From: Thermoplasmata archaeon
GTDB lineage: Archaea > Thermoplasmatota > Thermoplasmata > Thermoplasmatales > Thermoplasmataceae
Reading direction: 5' to 3'
Length of the DNA: 9,783 bases
Assembly (NCBI GenBank): GCA_021792045.1
Contig: JAJYVJ010000064.1
Span: 1-9,783 of the forward strand
Shown here one piece after another: positions 1-4,498 of the stretch. Made by a program: the position numbers and the translations under genes. Position 1 is the stretch's first letter. Every line of letters begins with the position of its first letter. The notes beneath the pieces were generated by a model. The model ran no database searches. It was not told where the DNA came from and saw only the letters and a program-made list of their open reading frames with translations.

Positions 1-36
1 GCTGATCTCATCGACGAAATCCTGCCATTTTCGTGA
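1..36 (+). CDS. 3' end of an upstream gene (partial, tentative)
   Basis: Frame 1 is open from the window edge and encodes ADLIDEILPFS followed by a TGA stop one base before the tRNA. The residues look like a normal protein C terminus, but eleven codons cannot identify a product, and a second frame is also open here. If the gene is real, the tRNA promoter lies inside or overlaps its 3' end. It would belong to the chromosomal backbone rather than to the accessory block to the right. Confidence 0.3.
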   Translation, partial: ADLIDEILPFS

Positions 37-109
37 GGGACCGTGGGGTAGCTTGGTATCCTACCAGCTTGGGGTGTTGGTAACTTGAGTTCAAATCTCA
101 ACGGTCCCA
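37..109 (+). tRNA. tRNA-Pro (anticodon GGG)
   Basis: A full cloverleaf can be drawn. The acceptor stem pairs GGGACCG (37-43) with CGGTCCC (102-108), and A109 is the discriminator base. The D arm starts at 46. The anticodon stem pairs CCAGC (64-68) with GTTGG (76-80) around the loop TTGGGGT, giving anticodon GGG at 71-73, which reads the proline codon CCC. The T stem pairs TTGAG (85-89) with CTCAA (97-101) around the loop TTCAAAT. The CCA end is not encoded, as is usual in many archaeal tRNAs. There is no sign of an intron. The tRNA is 73 nt long including the discriminator. Small unfamiliar genes start 17 bp downstream, so the 3' half may serve as an integration site. Confidence 0.95.
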
Positions 110-125
110 TAGAGTGCAGGTGCGG

Positions 126-281
126 TCACATGGCAAATTGCGAACGGATCACCATGCGGCACTCATGCAGTCTCTCCGCGGCCCGGAGTATCTGTGCCTG
201 CAAGTGAGGCCTGAAATCAATTAGCAGGGAATCATCCGGTTCCTGCATTCCCCCGTTCCCGGCCCACAATTCCGGTTCCAT
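126..281 (-). CDS. small hypothetical protein, 51 aa, last gene of the leftward operon
   Basis: I do not recognise this protein. I chose the ATG at 281 (MEPELWAG...) over an in-frame ATG at 308. It lies one base after the stop codon of the preceding gene, and a strong GGAGGT Shine-Dalgarno sits about 8 nt upstream, inside that gene's 3' end. The longer start would overlap the neighbour by 26 nt and ignore this ribosome site. The product is soluble, with an acidic N-terminal third and a C-terminal helix rich in Arg, Ala and His (HLQAQILRAAERLHECR). It is the third gene of an operon with the RHH protein at 487-633 and the 62-residue protein at 283-471. It ends 16 bp from the tRNA 3' end, reading towards it. 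Confidence 0.6.
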   Translation of the reverse strand: MEPELWAGNGGMQEPDDSLLIDFRPHLQAQILRAAERLHECRMVIRSQFAM

Positions 282-282
282 T

Positions 283-471
283 TCAAGCAACCTCCATATC
301 CGTATCAATCATGTCCCTGAGCAGTTCCTCGGATCCGCGGTCAAGAGGAAGCTCGCATAGCCCGTCGGCGTAGTACCAGTAAGTAATGTTCTTGTATTCC
401 CTTGCTTCCAATATGGAAGCACTTATCTCTTTCGCAACAATCTTCCGTTCGAGTTGCTCAAACTCATTCAT
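283..471 (-). CDS. small hypothetical protein, 62 aa, middle gene of the leftward operon
   Basis: Unrecognised small acidic protein. A predicted N-terminal helix (MNEFEQLERKIVAKEI) is followed by an aromatic stretch (ITYWYYADG) and an acidic C-terminal helix (SEELLRDMIDTDMEV). The ATG at 471 has an AAGGA Shine-Dalgarno 5-6 nt upstream and lies 15 nt after the stop of the RHH gene. The stop codon is one base from the preferred start of the 51-residue gene that follows, so the three genes are probably translationally coupled. Short proteins in this position next to an RHH regulator are typical of archaeal plasmids and viruses, and they can also be toxin partners of an RHH antitoxin. No toxin fold can be recognised here. 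Confidence 0.65.
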   Translation of the reverse strand: MNEFEQLERKIVAKEISASILEAREYKNITYWYYADGLCELPLDRGSEELLRDMIDTDMEVA

Positions 472-486
472 TTTTTCCTTATTAAT

Positions 487-633
487 CTAAAGCACTATCC
501 CCTTCACTTTAGCGAGTTTCTCTCTGACGGCCTCCAAAATGAACTGCTGCCTTGACAGGTATTTCCCAGTTATTTCATCGCAGAGTGCTTTACCTGACTC
601 ATCTGGCAACACAAGTGTTAGTTTTTCTGACAT
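487..633 (-). CDS. ribbon-helix-helix (CopG/Arc-type) DNA-binding protein, 48 aa
   Basis: The sequence fits the RHH plan. A short N-terminal beta strand (SEKLTLVLP, residues 2-10) would pair in the dimer and enter the DNA major groove. Helix A follows (about 11-23, DESGKALCDEITG), then a turn with YLSRQQFI, and helix B (about 27-43) in the style of FILEAVREKLAKV. I chose the ATG at 633 because the strand begins there in this family; an in-frame ATG at 678 would add 15 unrelated residues and run through the shared promoter region. RHH proteins act as dimers or tetramers repressing their own operons. It is divergent from a second RHH gene at 710-877, with an inverted repeat between them, and it heads a three-gene operon reading towards the tRNA. 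Confidence 0.8.
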   Translation of the reverse strand: MSEKLTLVLPDESGKALCDEITGKYLSRQQFILEAVREKLAKVKGIVL

Positions 634-661
634 ATATATACACGATTTCGACCGCTGTAGA

Positions 662-689
662 CGTTTAAACACGTGCAATTATTTAAACG
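662..689. promoter_or_regulatory. shared divergent promoter/operator between two RHH genes
   Basis: CGTTTAAA (662-669) and its exact reverse complement TTTAAACG (682-689) form an inverted repeat with a 12-bp spacer. Each arm contains TTTAAA, which suits an archaeal TATA box. The right arm is centred about 25 bp upstream of the ATG at 710, as expected for a leaderless transcript. The left arm is about 33 bp upstream of the leftward ATG at 633. An RHH oligomer bound to the repeat would block TBP at both promoters, which is an inference from the geometry. Confidence 0.55.
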
Positions 690-709
690 CTTATAGTATA
701 TAAACATAA

Positions 710-877
710 ATGCCTAAACAGTCAGTAAAACTTACCTTGCAACTCCCTGAAGGTCTCGCCAAGGAAATTAACGGGATCGTGGAGAAACATGAATTATGGA
801 TGTCATCCCAAGATTTCATCAGGGAGGCAATAAAGGAGAAAATTGAGCGCTGGAAAACGGATCATGCGGTGGGGTAA
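710..877 (+). CDS. ribbon-helix-helix (CopG/Arc-type) DNA-binding protein, 55 aa
   Basis: This is a second RHH protein with the same plan as its divergent neighbour. The strand is QSVKLTLQLP (residues 4-13), helix A is about residues 14-26 (EGLAKEINGIVEK), the turn is around LWMSSQDF, and helix B is about 33-48 (FIREAIKEKIERW). The strand motif KLTLxLP is shared with the leftward protein, so the two may be diverged paralogues. The ATG at 710 is supported by a TATA-like box about 25 bp upstream and no Shine-Dalgarno, which fits a leaderless first gene. The TAA stop is followed directly by the ATG of the surface glycoprotein gene (no spacer), so it probably regulates its own operon. The C terminus carries a GGTGGGG stretch in the DNA that can serve as the ribosome site of the next gene. 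Confidence 0.85.
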   Translation: MPKQSVKLTLQLPEGLAKEINGIVEKHELWMSSQDFIREAIKEKIERWKTDHAVG

Positions 878-1627
878 ATGAGAGGTTCTGTTCTTATAGT
901 TGTTTCAGTAGTTCTGGCTTTATCCGCTGGATTTGGCGGAGGCTTTGCCGCTGTTGCTATCCATGATTCATCCTCCGGCGCCTCTACGAATCTGGTTCCT
1001 GTGATTACCGTTTTTAAGCTTCTAGGGCCAGTGATGGAGAATGGTGGTCCTAACTCATTCTATCTCAATGCCAGTGAGTCCGGGGTTCCGTATCAGGCAG
1101 GATTTCAGGTTGTAATGTTCGAAGATGGAAGGACCGTTACACTGGCTTCTGGGTCTTTTTTTGGCAGCCTGAACTACACCCCAATCTCCCTGTCCGCGAT
1201 TTTTATGTATGGATCTCTCACTCCCGGCAACTATTCTCTGGTCGCCACAGTTATGCACGGGGACCTGAGCAATTCCAGGGATGCTAATCTTGATGTGATT
1301 CCACATGTTTCGGCTACTGTGTCTGGGCCGAAGGAGATTAATGATAGTTCTGGCCCGAGCTCAACTGCATATTATGCTCACGTTACAGGGGGGAAAGGCT
1401 CATATTCTTACTCGTGGTCGATTTTTAACGATTCGTTCAGCCAGGATGCTACCTTTGTTTCCAATACCAGTGAATCTTTTCCGGTGACGTTCTACTATAA
1501 CCAGACAGAGGCCAATTTCTTTGGCTATAATGGCACTATGTATATTCAACTAACTGTCACTGATTCCTTGGGCTATCAGTTTTCTCTGGCATATCCTGGG
1601 TATGAGGTGAATGTGACGGGAGACTAA
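878..1627 (+). CDS. secreted or membrane-anchored surface glycoprotein with PKD/Ig-like domain, 249 aa
   Basis: The N terminus (about residues 2-27, SVLIVVSVVLALSAGFG... with a Gly-rich end) is a signal peptide or uncleaved membrane anchor. The rest is outside the cell by prediction. It is rich in Ser, Thr, Tyr and Gly and has at least nine N-X-S/T sequons (NAS, NYT, NYS, NDS twice, NTS, NQT, NGT, NVT), so it is likely heavily N-glycosylated, as in cell-wall-less acidophilic archaea. Residues about 145-200 (SATVSGP, then GGKGSYSYSWSI) resemble the PKD or Ig-like beta-sandwich repeats of archaeal surface proteins, and a LTVTDSLGY strand near residues 225-235 is also PKD-like. No C-terminal anchor is seen. 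The start abuts the RHH stop, with GGTGGGG as the probable Shine-Dalgarno. The role is unknown: adhesion, envelope, or a virus or plasmid surface component. Confidence 0.8.
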   Translation: MRGSVLIVVSVVLALSAGFGGGFAAVAIHDSSSGASTNLVPVITVFKLLGPVMENGGPNSFYLNASESGVPYQAGFQVVMFEDGRTVTLASGSFFGSLNYTPISLSAIFMYGSLTPGNYSLVATVMHGDLSNSRDANLDVIPHVSATVSGPKEINDSSGPSSTAYYAHVTGGKGSYSYSWSIFNDSFSQDATFVSNTSESFPVTFYYNQTEANFFGYNGTMYIQLTVTDSLGYQFSLAYPGYEVNVTGD

Positions 1628-1633
1628 TTTGAT

Positions 1634-1705
1634 ATGGGCGCTTCCATTTATACTGCTGTTAGCCTCTTAACTCCCTTTATAACTATTCTTTGCTTCACTC
1701 TCTAA
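1634..1705 (+). CDS. possible 23-aa single-pass membrane peptide
   Basis: An ATG six bases after the surface glycoprotein stop opens a 23-codon frame ending in TAA. Nearly the whole peptide is hydrophobic (MGASIYTAVSLLTPFITILC plus FTL), enough for one membrane helix, with a Pro in the middle. There is a GGGAG about 12 nt upstream, inside the preceding gene's 3' end, which is a loose ribosome site. Position and composition suggest a membrane partner of the glycoprotein. A frame this short in T-rich DNA could also be hydrophobic by chance, so confidence is limited. Confidence 0.35.
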   Translation: MGASIYTAVSLLTPFITILCFTL

Positions 1706-1720
1706 TACACTAACCGAACT

Positions 1721-2023
1721 TTGGCTAACCGGAGGGCTGTCCTAGAGGACAACAGGAACAAGCGTGATGGCGTAATTTTTAAGCTTCACAAAGACTCTAA
1801 GAAGACACTTGATCACATTGCTGCAAGAATAGGGACAGAAATTATAGAGAACACTTCGGGAACATCAGAACTAAAGTCAGAAGAAATAGTCTACTTCAGG
1901 GATAAACCGAAGGAAGCTTACTACACGTTTGATGACGCCAAGGTCACAAGAGATTCACTCGCAGTATCATCCGGAGCATTGGCTAAAATCAGATTCAATG
2001 TTACAGATGAGTTTGTTTTTTAG
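1721..2023 (+). CDS. hypothetical protein, 100 aa, no good start codon, possibly a gene remnant
   Basis: I do not recognise this protein. It is hydrophilic and reads naturally: a basic N-terminal part (NRRAVLEDNRNKRDGVIFKL), a helix around KKTLDHIAARIGTEII, then acidic and aromatic stretches (EEIVYFRDKPKEAYYTFDD). The only usable start is a TTG at 1721; there is no ATG or GTG in the first third, no Shine-Dalgarno, and an in-frame TAA at 1703-1705. It may be a 5'-truncated gene or one starting at TTG. Its last 57 bases overlap the 3' end of the leftward gene at 1967-2203, so at least one of these two frames may be extended by decay. Confidence 0.4.
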   Translation: MANRRAVLEDNRNKRDGVIFKLHKDSKKTLDHIAARIGTEIIENTSGTSELKSEEIVYFRDKPKEAYYTFDDAKVTRDSLAVSSGALAKIRFNVTDEFVF

Positions 2024-2203
2024 GCTTTCAGCGGAAAGTTCCCTGCCGGCACCTCCCTTCTCTACCCAGGTAAGTTTTGATGGTTTTATCAATGGGGGAT
2101 TTATCTTATATTTACCGAAGGCTACTTTTCTCGTGTCGGTGTCAAATAAATAATCATCAACATTTTCGTATTCAGTCTTGTTTTTTTTTATATTTTCTGT
2201 CAT
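1967..2203 (-). CDS. small hypothetical protein, 78 aa, end of the leftward small-gene operon
   Basis: Unrecognised. It is a hydrophilic protein with a Lys/Asn/Glu-rich N terminus (MTENIKKNKTEYENVDDYLF), a basic middle (KVAFGKYKINPPLIKPSKL) and a C terminus containing two Cys (ICNIESDFSQC). The ATG at 2203 lies 8 nt after the TAA of the 42-residue gene, in the same direction, as expected for the last gene in a compact operon. A TAAACAATGAG leader precedes it with no clear ribosome site. The C-terminal 18 codons overlap a rightward ORF tail. Confidence 0.5.
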   Translation of the reverse strand: MTENIKKNKTEYENVDDYLFDTDTRKVAFGKYKINPPLIKPSKLTWVEKGGAGRELSAESLKNKLICNIESDFSQCSG

Positions 2204-2211
2204 CTCATTGT

Positions 2212-2340
2212 TTACCAGGCTTTTACAGCAGCCATATGGTATTTTTCTTTTTCAAGGGTTTCCCGATCTGTTTCTATCATTCTTATATCCATTTTATCCA
2301 TGTCCTTCCTGCATAAAATTTTATCTAAGGGGGTTAGCAT
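2212..2340 (-). CDS. very small hypothetical protein, 42 aa
   Basis: This frame begins with the ATG at 2340, one base after the stop of the preceding 30-residue frame, and ends at TAA 8 nt before the next gene. The product is charged and Met-rich, with a probable helix (RMIETDRETLEKEKYHMAAV). An internal ATG (MDKMDIRM..., residue 14) has a good AGGAAGG ribosome site a few bases upstream and could be the true start, giving 29 residues. The function is unknown. Support comes from the packing within a run of same-strand frames rather than from any recognisable family. Confidence 0.4.
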   Translation of the reverse strand: MLTPLDKILCRKDMDKMDIRMIETDRETLEKEKYHMAAVKAW

Positions 2341-2341
2341 T

Positions 2342-2434
2342 TTAAAGGTCTCCCATCGTCTCCTCCAGCTTCCTCATGGCCTTCTCCTCAATCTCCAGTG
2401 CAATCTTTTTCGCCTCGTCCAGGGTCTTTGCCAT
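2342..2434 (-). CDS. very small helical protein, 30 aa, or the 3' part of a frameshifted gene
   Basis: This short, strongly helical, charged peptide (MAKTLDEAKKIALEIEEKAM plus RKLEETMGDL) is likely a coiled-coil segment. The ATG at 2434 is preceded by an AAGGAAG ribosome site about 6 nt away. Its frame stays open upstream of the ATG and reads KTSLRLARKIN, which would join naturally to the end of the preceding frame (MNGYIK) if one extra A were present in the AAAA run near 2463-2466. It may therefore be the C-terminal half of a 54-residue protein broken by a one-base change. Confidence 0.4.
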   Translation of the reverse strand: MAKTLDEAKKIALEIEEKAMRKLEETMGDL

Positions 2435-2436
2435 AT

Positions 2437-2505
2437 TTATCTTCCTTGCCAGCCTGAGGCTTGTTTTATGTACCCGTTCATGAATTCCAAGTCAAACTTG
2501 TTCAT
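2437..2505 (-). CDS. very small frame, 22 aa, possibly the 5' part of a frameshifted gene
   Basis: The ATG at 2505 overlaps the TGA of the upstream 68-residue gene in an ATGA arrangement, and an AGGAGAGG Shine-Dalgarno lies about 9 nt upstream inside that gene. Initiation here is therefore well supported. The frame reads MNKFDLEFMNGYIK and then QASGWQGR before TAA. The change in character after MNGYIK, together with the continuation in the next frame, suggests that the original protein ran on into the 2342-2434 frame. Confidence 0.4.
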   Translation of the reverse strand: MNKFDLEFMNGYIKQASGWQGR

Positions 2506-2708
2506 TCAGTCGCCTCTCCTGACTCTGACAATTTCTGTCTCACGTTCTCTACAAATTCCCGGTAGTTCCTACTGTCCCTTAGTGCATCCTGAACGATTCC
2601 CTCATCAAATATTCTCCTGTCGTCCCAACCCTTGCGATATCCCTCACTGCGTGCTTTCTGTATTGCGGCATCGTCCGGTAAATACAGCGATTCCCCCTTC
2701 CTGTTCAT
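2502..2708 (-). CDS. small hypothetical protein, 68 aa, first gene of the leftward small-gene operon
   Basis: Unrecognised. It is a soluble, highly charged protein, probably mostly helical: SLYLPDDAAIQKARSEGYRK, then GWDDRRIFDEGIVQDALRD and a C-terminal helix around REFVENVRQKLSES. The spaced Arg, Asp and Glu residues could suit a small DNA- or protein-binding factor, but no motif identifies one. The start at 2708 lacks a Shine-Dalgarno, consistent with a leaderless first gene, and a weak AT-rich box (CTATTAGG) lies about 27 bp upstream. The stop overlaps the next start (ATGA), implying translational coupling. It is divergent from the GHKL operon across a 248-bp intergenic region. Confidence 0.55.
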   Translation of the reverse strand: MNRKGESLYLPDDAAIQKARSEGYRKGWDDRRIFDEGIVQDALRDSRNYREFVENVRQKLSESGEATE

Positions 2709-2843
2709 GAATTTTCTTTATTATCGGGAGACCTAATAGGTTGCCATAAGGTCAATAAATGAGAAAAAGAGCATAATTATATTCCCTAGGGATTCCTGTT
2801 CAAGCAACGCATTGCCAATTATTGACACGCAACCGTAACAATA

Positions 2844-2920
2844 TTTATAAGGCGTTTTGGGGTAAAACAATCTGGTAACATACAGATGACGAATTTTCGT
2901 CATAGTAAAATAATATTATG
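2844..2920 (+). promoter_or_regulatory. promoter region of the GHKL operon, with hairpin/operator palindrome
   Basis: The 248-bp gap (2709-2956) holds no gene I can support. It contains a TATA-like box (ATTTATAA, about 2844-2851) and a second AT-rich box (AATAATATTAT, about 2909-2919) that could drive a short leader with a Shine-Dalgarno. Between them lies an exact inverted repeat, ATGACGAA-TT-TTCGTCAT (2886-2903), preceded by ATCTG/CAGAT (2870-2874 and 2883-2887). Depending on which box is used, the palindrome is a 5'-UTR hairpin or an operator just upstream of the promoter. A TCCCTAGGGA palindrome sits at 2783-2792. Confidence 0.4.
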
Positions 2921-2956
2921 CTACATCTCGATTTTAACTTGAAGGGGTGAAAAAAC

Positions 2957-3124
2957 ATGGACAAAAAGGAGATAGAGTTTGAGTTCGAGCGGGCAACGAA
3001 GAACACTTACAGGTTCCAGGAGAAGAGTTCCGGGTCTCCCGTGATAGGCACACTGTATGTCCAGAAGTCAGTGTTCGGTTCCAAGGAGCCGAAGAAGGTT
3101 AAGGTTACGGTGGAGTGGGATTAA
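2957..3124 (+). CDS. small conserved-looking beta-rich protein, 55 aa, first gene of the GHKL operon
   Basis: The ATG at 2957 follows a strong GGGGTGA Shine-Dalgarno at about 8 nt. The 55-residue product alternates charged and hydrophobic residues as in a small beta barrel or sheet: KEIEFEFERATKNTYRFQE, a turn (SSGSP), VIGTLYVQKSVFG, and KKVKVTVEW. I recall similar short proteins with a TKNTxRFQE...PxIGTLYVxK pattern in archaea and bacteria, but I cannot name a function. It precedes the 172-residue gene by 38 bp and seems to head the operon that ends with the GHKL ATPase. Its codon use is more GC-rich than the three AT-rich genes that follow, so it may have a separate history. Confidence 0.75.
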   Translation: MDKKEIEFEFERATKNTYRFQEKSSGSPVIGTLYVQKSVFGSKEPKKVKVTVEWD

Positions 3125-3162
3125 TGCGAAGGTGTCTGAGGAGATTTTGAGAGGTAAAAAAC

Positions 3163-3681
3163 ATGTATGAAAAATTAAACTATGATGATAGAGGAGAAAA
3201 ATTTGGAGTTATAGCAAAGATAAAGAATGACGATGGAAACGATAATGAAGAAAGAAGAACAAGGGTTTTTCGCAAAGATATCACTCCGAAAGAGAAGGAC
3301 TACAGAGACCTGATGAGAAGTGGCGAGTGGCTTGACGTTCACTCCACAGATCCGAAGAACAAGAAATGGGAATGGGGTACACCCTCTGATTATTTAGGAA
3401 AGGGAATCAAACTGTTGCTTTTTGACAAAATTGATAACGGAATAACAGTAATTGCTGATATCAACCCCCAAGAAGCGTTTTACGACTACAACAATCACCA
3501 CAGAGTGAGAAATGTAATGGTGGGGGAGCCTCTAATTCTTGACAAACCGATTCCTGCTACTTTGATTGTCAGTTGTGGACTTAAAGATCCATCCAGTTTA
3601 GGAGCTATTCCATCTGAAGAAATAACTGAGAAGCAATATGATGAACTGATGAGAAAGTATGACAGTTGGAAAAAAGAATAG
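3163..3681 (+). CDS. hypothetical protein, 172 aa, GHKL operon
   Basis: I do not recognise this protein. It has no signal peptide or membrane helix. The first 65 residues are very charged (an Asp/Asn/Glu/Arg-rich stretch around residues 22-35). A mixed alpha/beta core follows (IKLLLFDKIDNGITVIADIN, EPLILDKPIPATLIVSCGL), and the end is a Lys/Glu-rich helix (EKQYDELMRKYDSWKKE). DYNNHHRVRNVM near residues 108-119 is a cluster of possible polar functional residues but does not match a motif I know. The ATG at 3163 has a GAGAGGT ribosome site 7-8 nt upstream. It is followed 22 bp later by the 264-residue gene. Its place in the operon suggests a specificity or accessory partner of the ATPase. Confidence 0.75.
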   Translation: MYEKLNYDDRGEKFGVIAKIKNDDGNDNEERRTRVFRKDITPKEKDYRDLMRSGEWLDVHSTDPKNKKWEWGTPSDYLGKGIKLLLFDKIDNGITVIADINPQEAFYDYNNHHRVRNVMVGEPLILDKPIPATLIVSCGLKDPSSLGAIPSEEITEKQYDELMRKYDSWKKE

Positions 3682-3703
3682 TTCATAGGAAAAGGTTCTT
3701 ACC

Positions 3704-4498
3704 ATGCAGTCACAAAGTCAACCACTGAATGGCCTAAAATGCCACATCTCTGATTCAGATAGAATTCCAGTTGAAGAATTTTGTAGCGATTCAAATTCAT
3801 TTGGAGGGGACTTGCTTTTGTTTTGCGAACGCAAACATGTGCTATCATTTTCGAAGAATCCTGGTGGCTTTCCTCCACAACCTTCTAATTTTTCTCAGTA
3901 TTATAGCACTCTCGCTGGCAATTATCCTAACTTTTTTAGGAATTCTAATGAAGTAACGTTTGAGCTGTTTACTGACATAATTAATCTGCGTCAACTAGAG
4001 TACTGGAGTGGCACGAGTTTCGCAATACGCTTGTTCTGTGAAACCCTAATTTATGCAAATTATGGTATTTATGCTTGGTACGGAGATACCGCATTAAAAA
4101 ACAAGACAGACAGAAATAAGATTGACGAGGTTCATAAGAAAATTGGCAAACTCGGATTTGGAGTATTCATGACTATTGTGATAAGTTCTGAATGGAAAGA
4201 GAACTTGATCAAAGGAAAATTAGAACTTTGCGAGAGAAGGTATGGCTTGAAAGATGAACGCCTTAATTATGCTGTCGAGGCAGCTAGAAACTTGCAGGCA
4301 GTTACTAGCAGTGTGCAGTGGATAAAGTCGGATACCCTTAAAAAAGTTGGTAAAGTATTTGAAATATTATCTCCACTCGTTCATTCCAGAGAAATTGTTG
4401 ATCCTACCTTTATTGATGACTGCCTTACCGACGCACTAGCTGCATACGAGGAATTCTATTCCAACAATAATCCATGGAGGATAATATATGAGCGATGA
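3704..4498 (+). CDS. hypothetical protein, 264 aa, overlaps the GHKL ATPase gene
   Basis: Unrecognised. The N-terminal 100 residues are Ser-, Phe- and Asn-rich with several Cys (C13, C27, C41). The region about 100-160 is more hydrophobic and aromatic (WSGTSFAIRLFCETLIYANYGIYAWYG), possibly a buried core rather than a membrane span. The C-terminal half is helical (DRNKIDEVHKKIGKLGFGVF, LKKVGKVFEILSPLVHSREI). The start ATG at 3704 has an AAAGGTT ribosome site upstream. Its last 11 bases overlap the ATPase gene, and that gene's Shine-Dalgarno (GGAGG) lies inside it, so the two are probably co-translated and may form a complex. No catalytic motif is visible. Confidence 0.75.
   Translation: MQSQSQPLNGLKCHISDSDRIPVEEFCSDSNSFGGDLLLFCERKHVLSFSKNPGGFPPQPSNFSQYYSTLAGNYPNFFRNSNEVTFELFTDIINLRQLEYWSGTSFAIRLFCETLIYANYGIYAWYGDTALKNKTDRNKIDEVHKKIGKLGFGVFMTIVISSEWKENLIKGKLELCERRYGLKDERLNYAVEAARNLQAVTSSVQWIKSDTLKKVGKVFEILSPLVHSREIVDPTFIDDCLTDALAAYEEFYSNNNPWRIIYER

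Noticed and set aside
634..678. N-terminal extension of the leftward RHH protein to an ATG at 678
   Set aside because: RHH proteins start at the beta strand, and the extension would cover the left promoter arm.
2300..2710. Rightward 136-aa open frame
   Set aside because: It is rich in Leu, Ser, Cys, Pro and His and lies antisense to several tightly packed leftward frames with ribosome sites; it looks like a shadow.
3123..3170. Frame reading AKVSEEILRGKKHV just before the 172-aa gene
   Set aside because: It looks peptide-like but has no start codon in frame; an ATG one base off gives only an 8-codon frame. It is probably chance or a remnant, too short to support.
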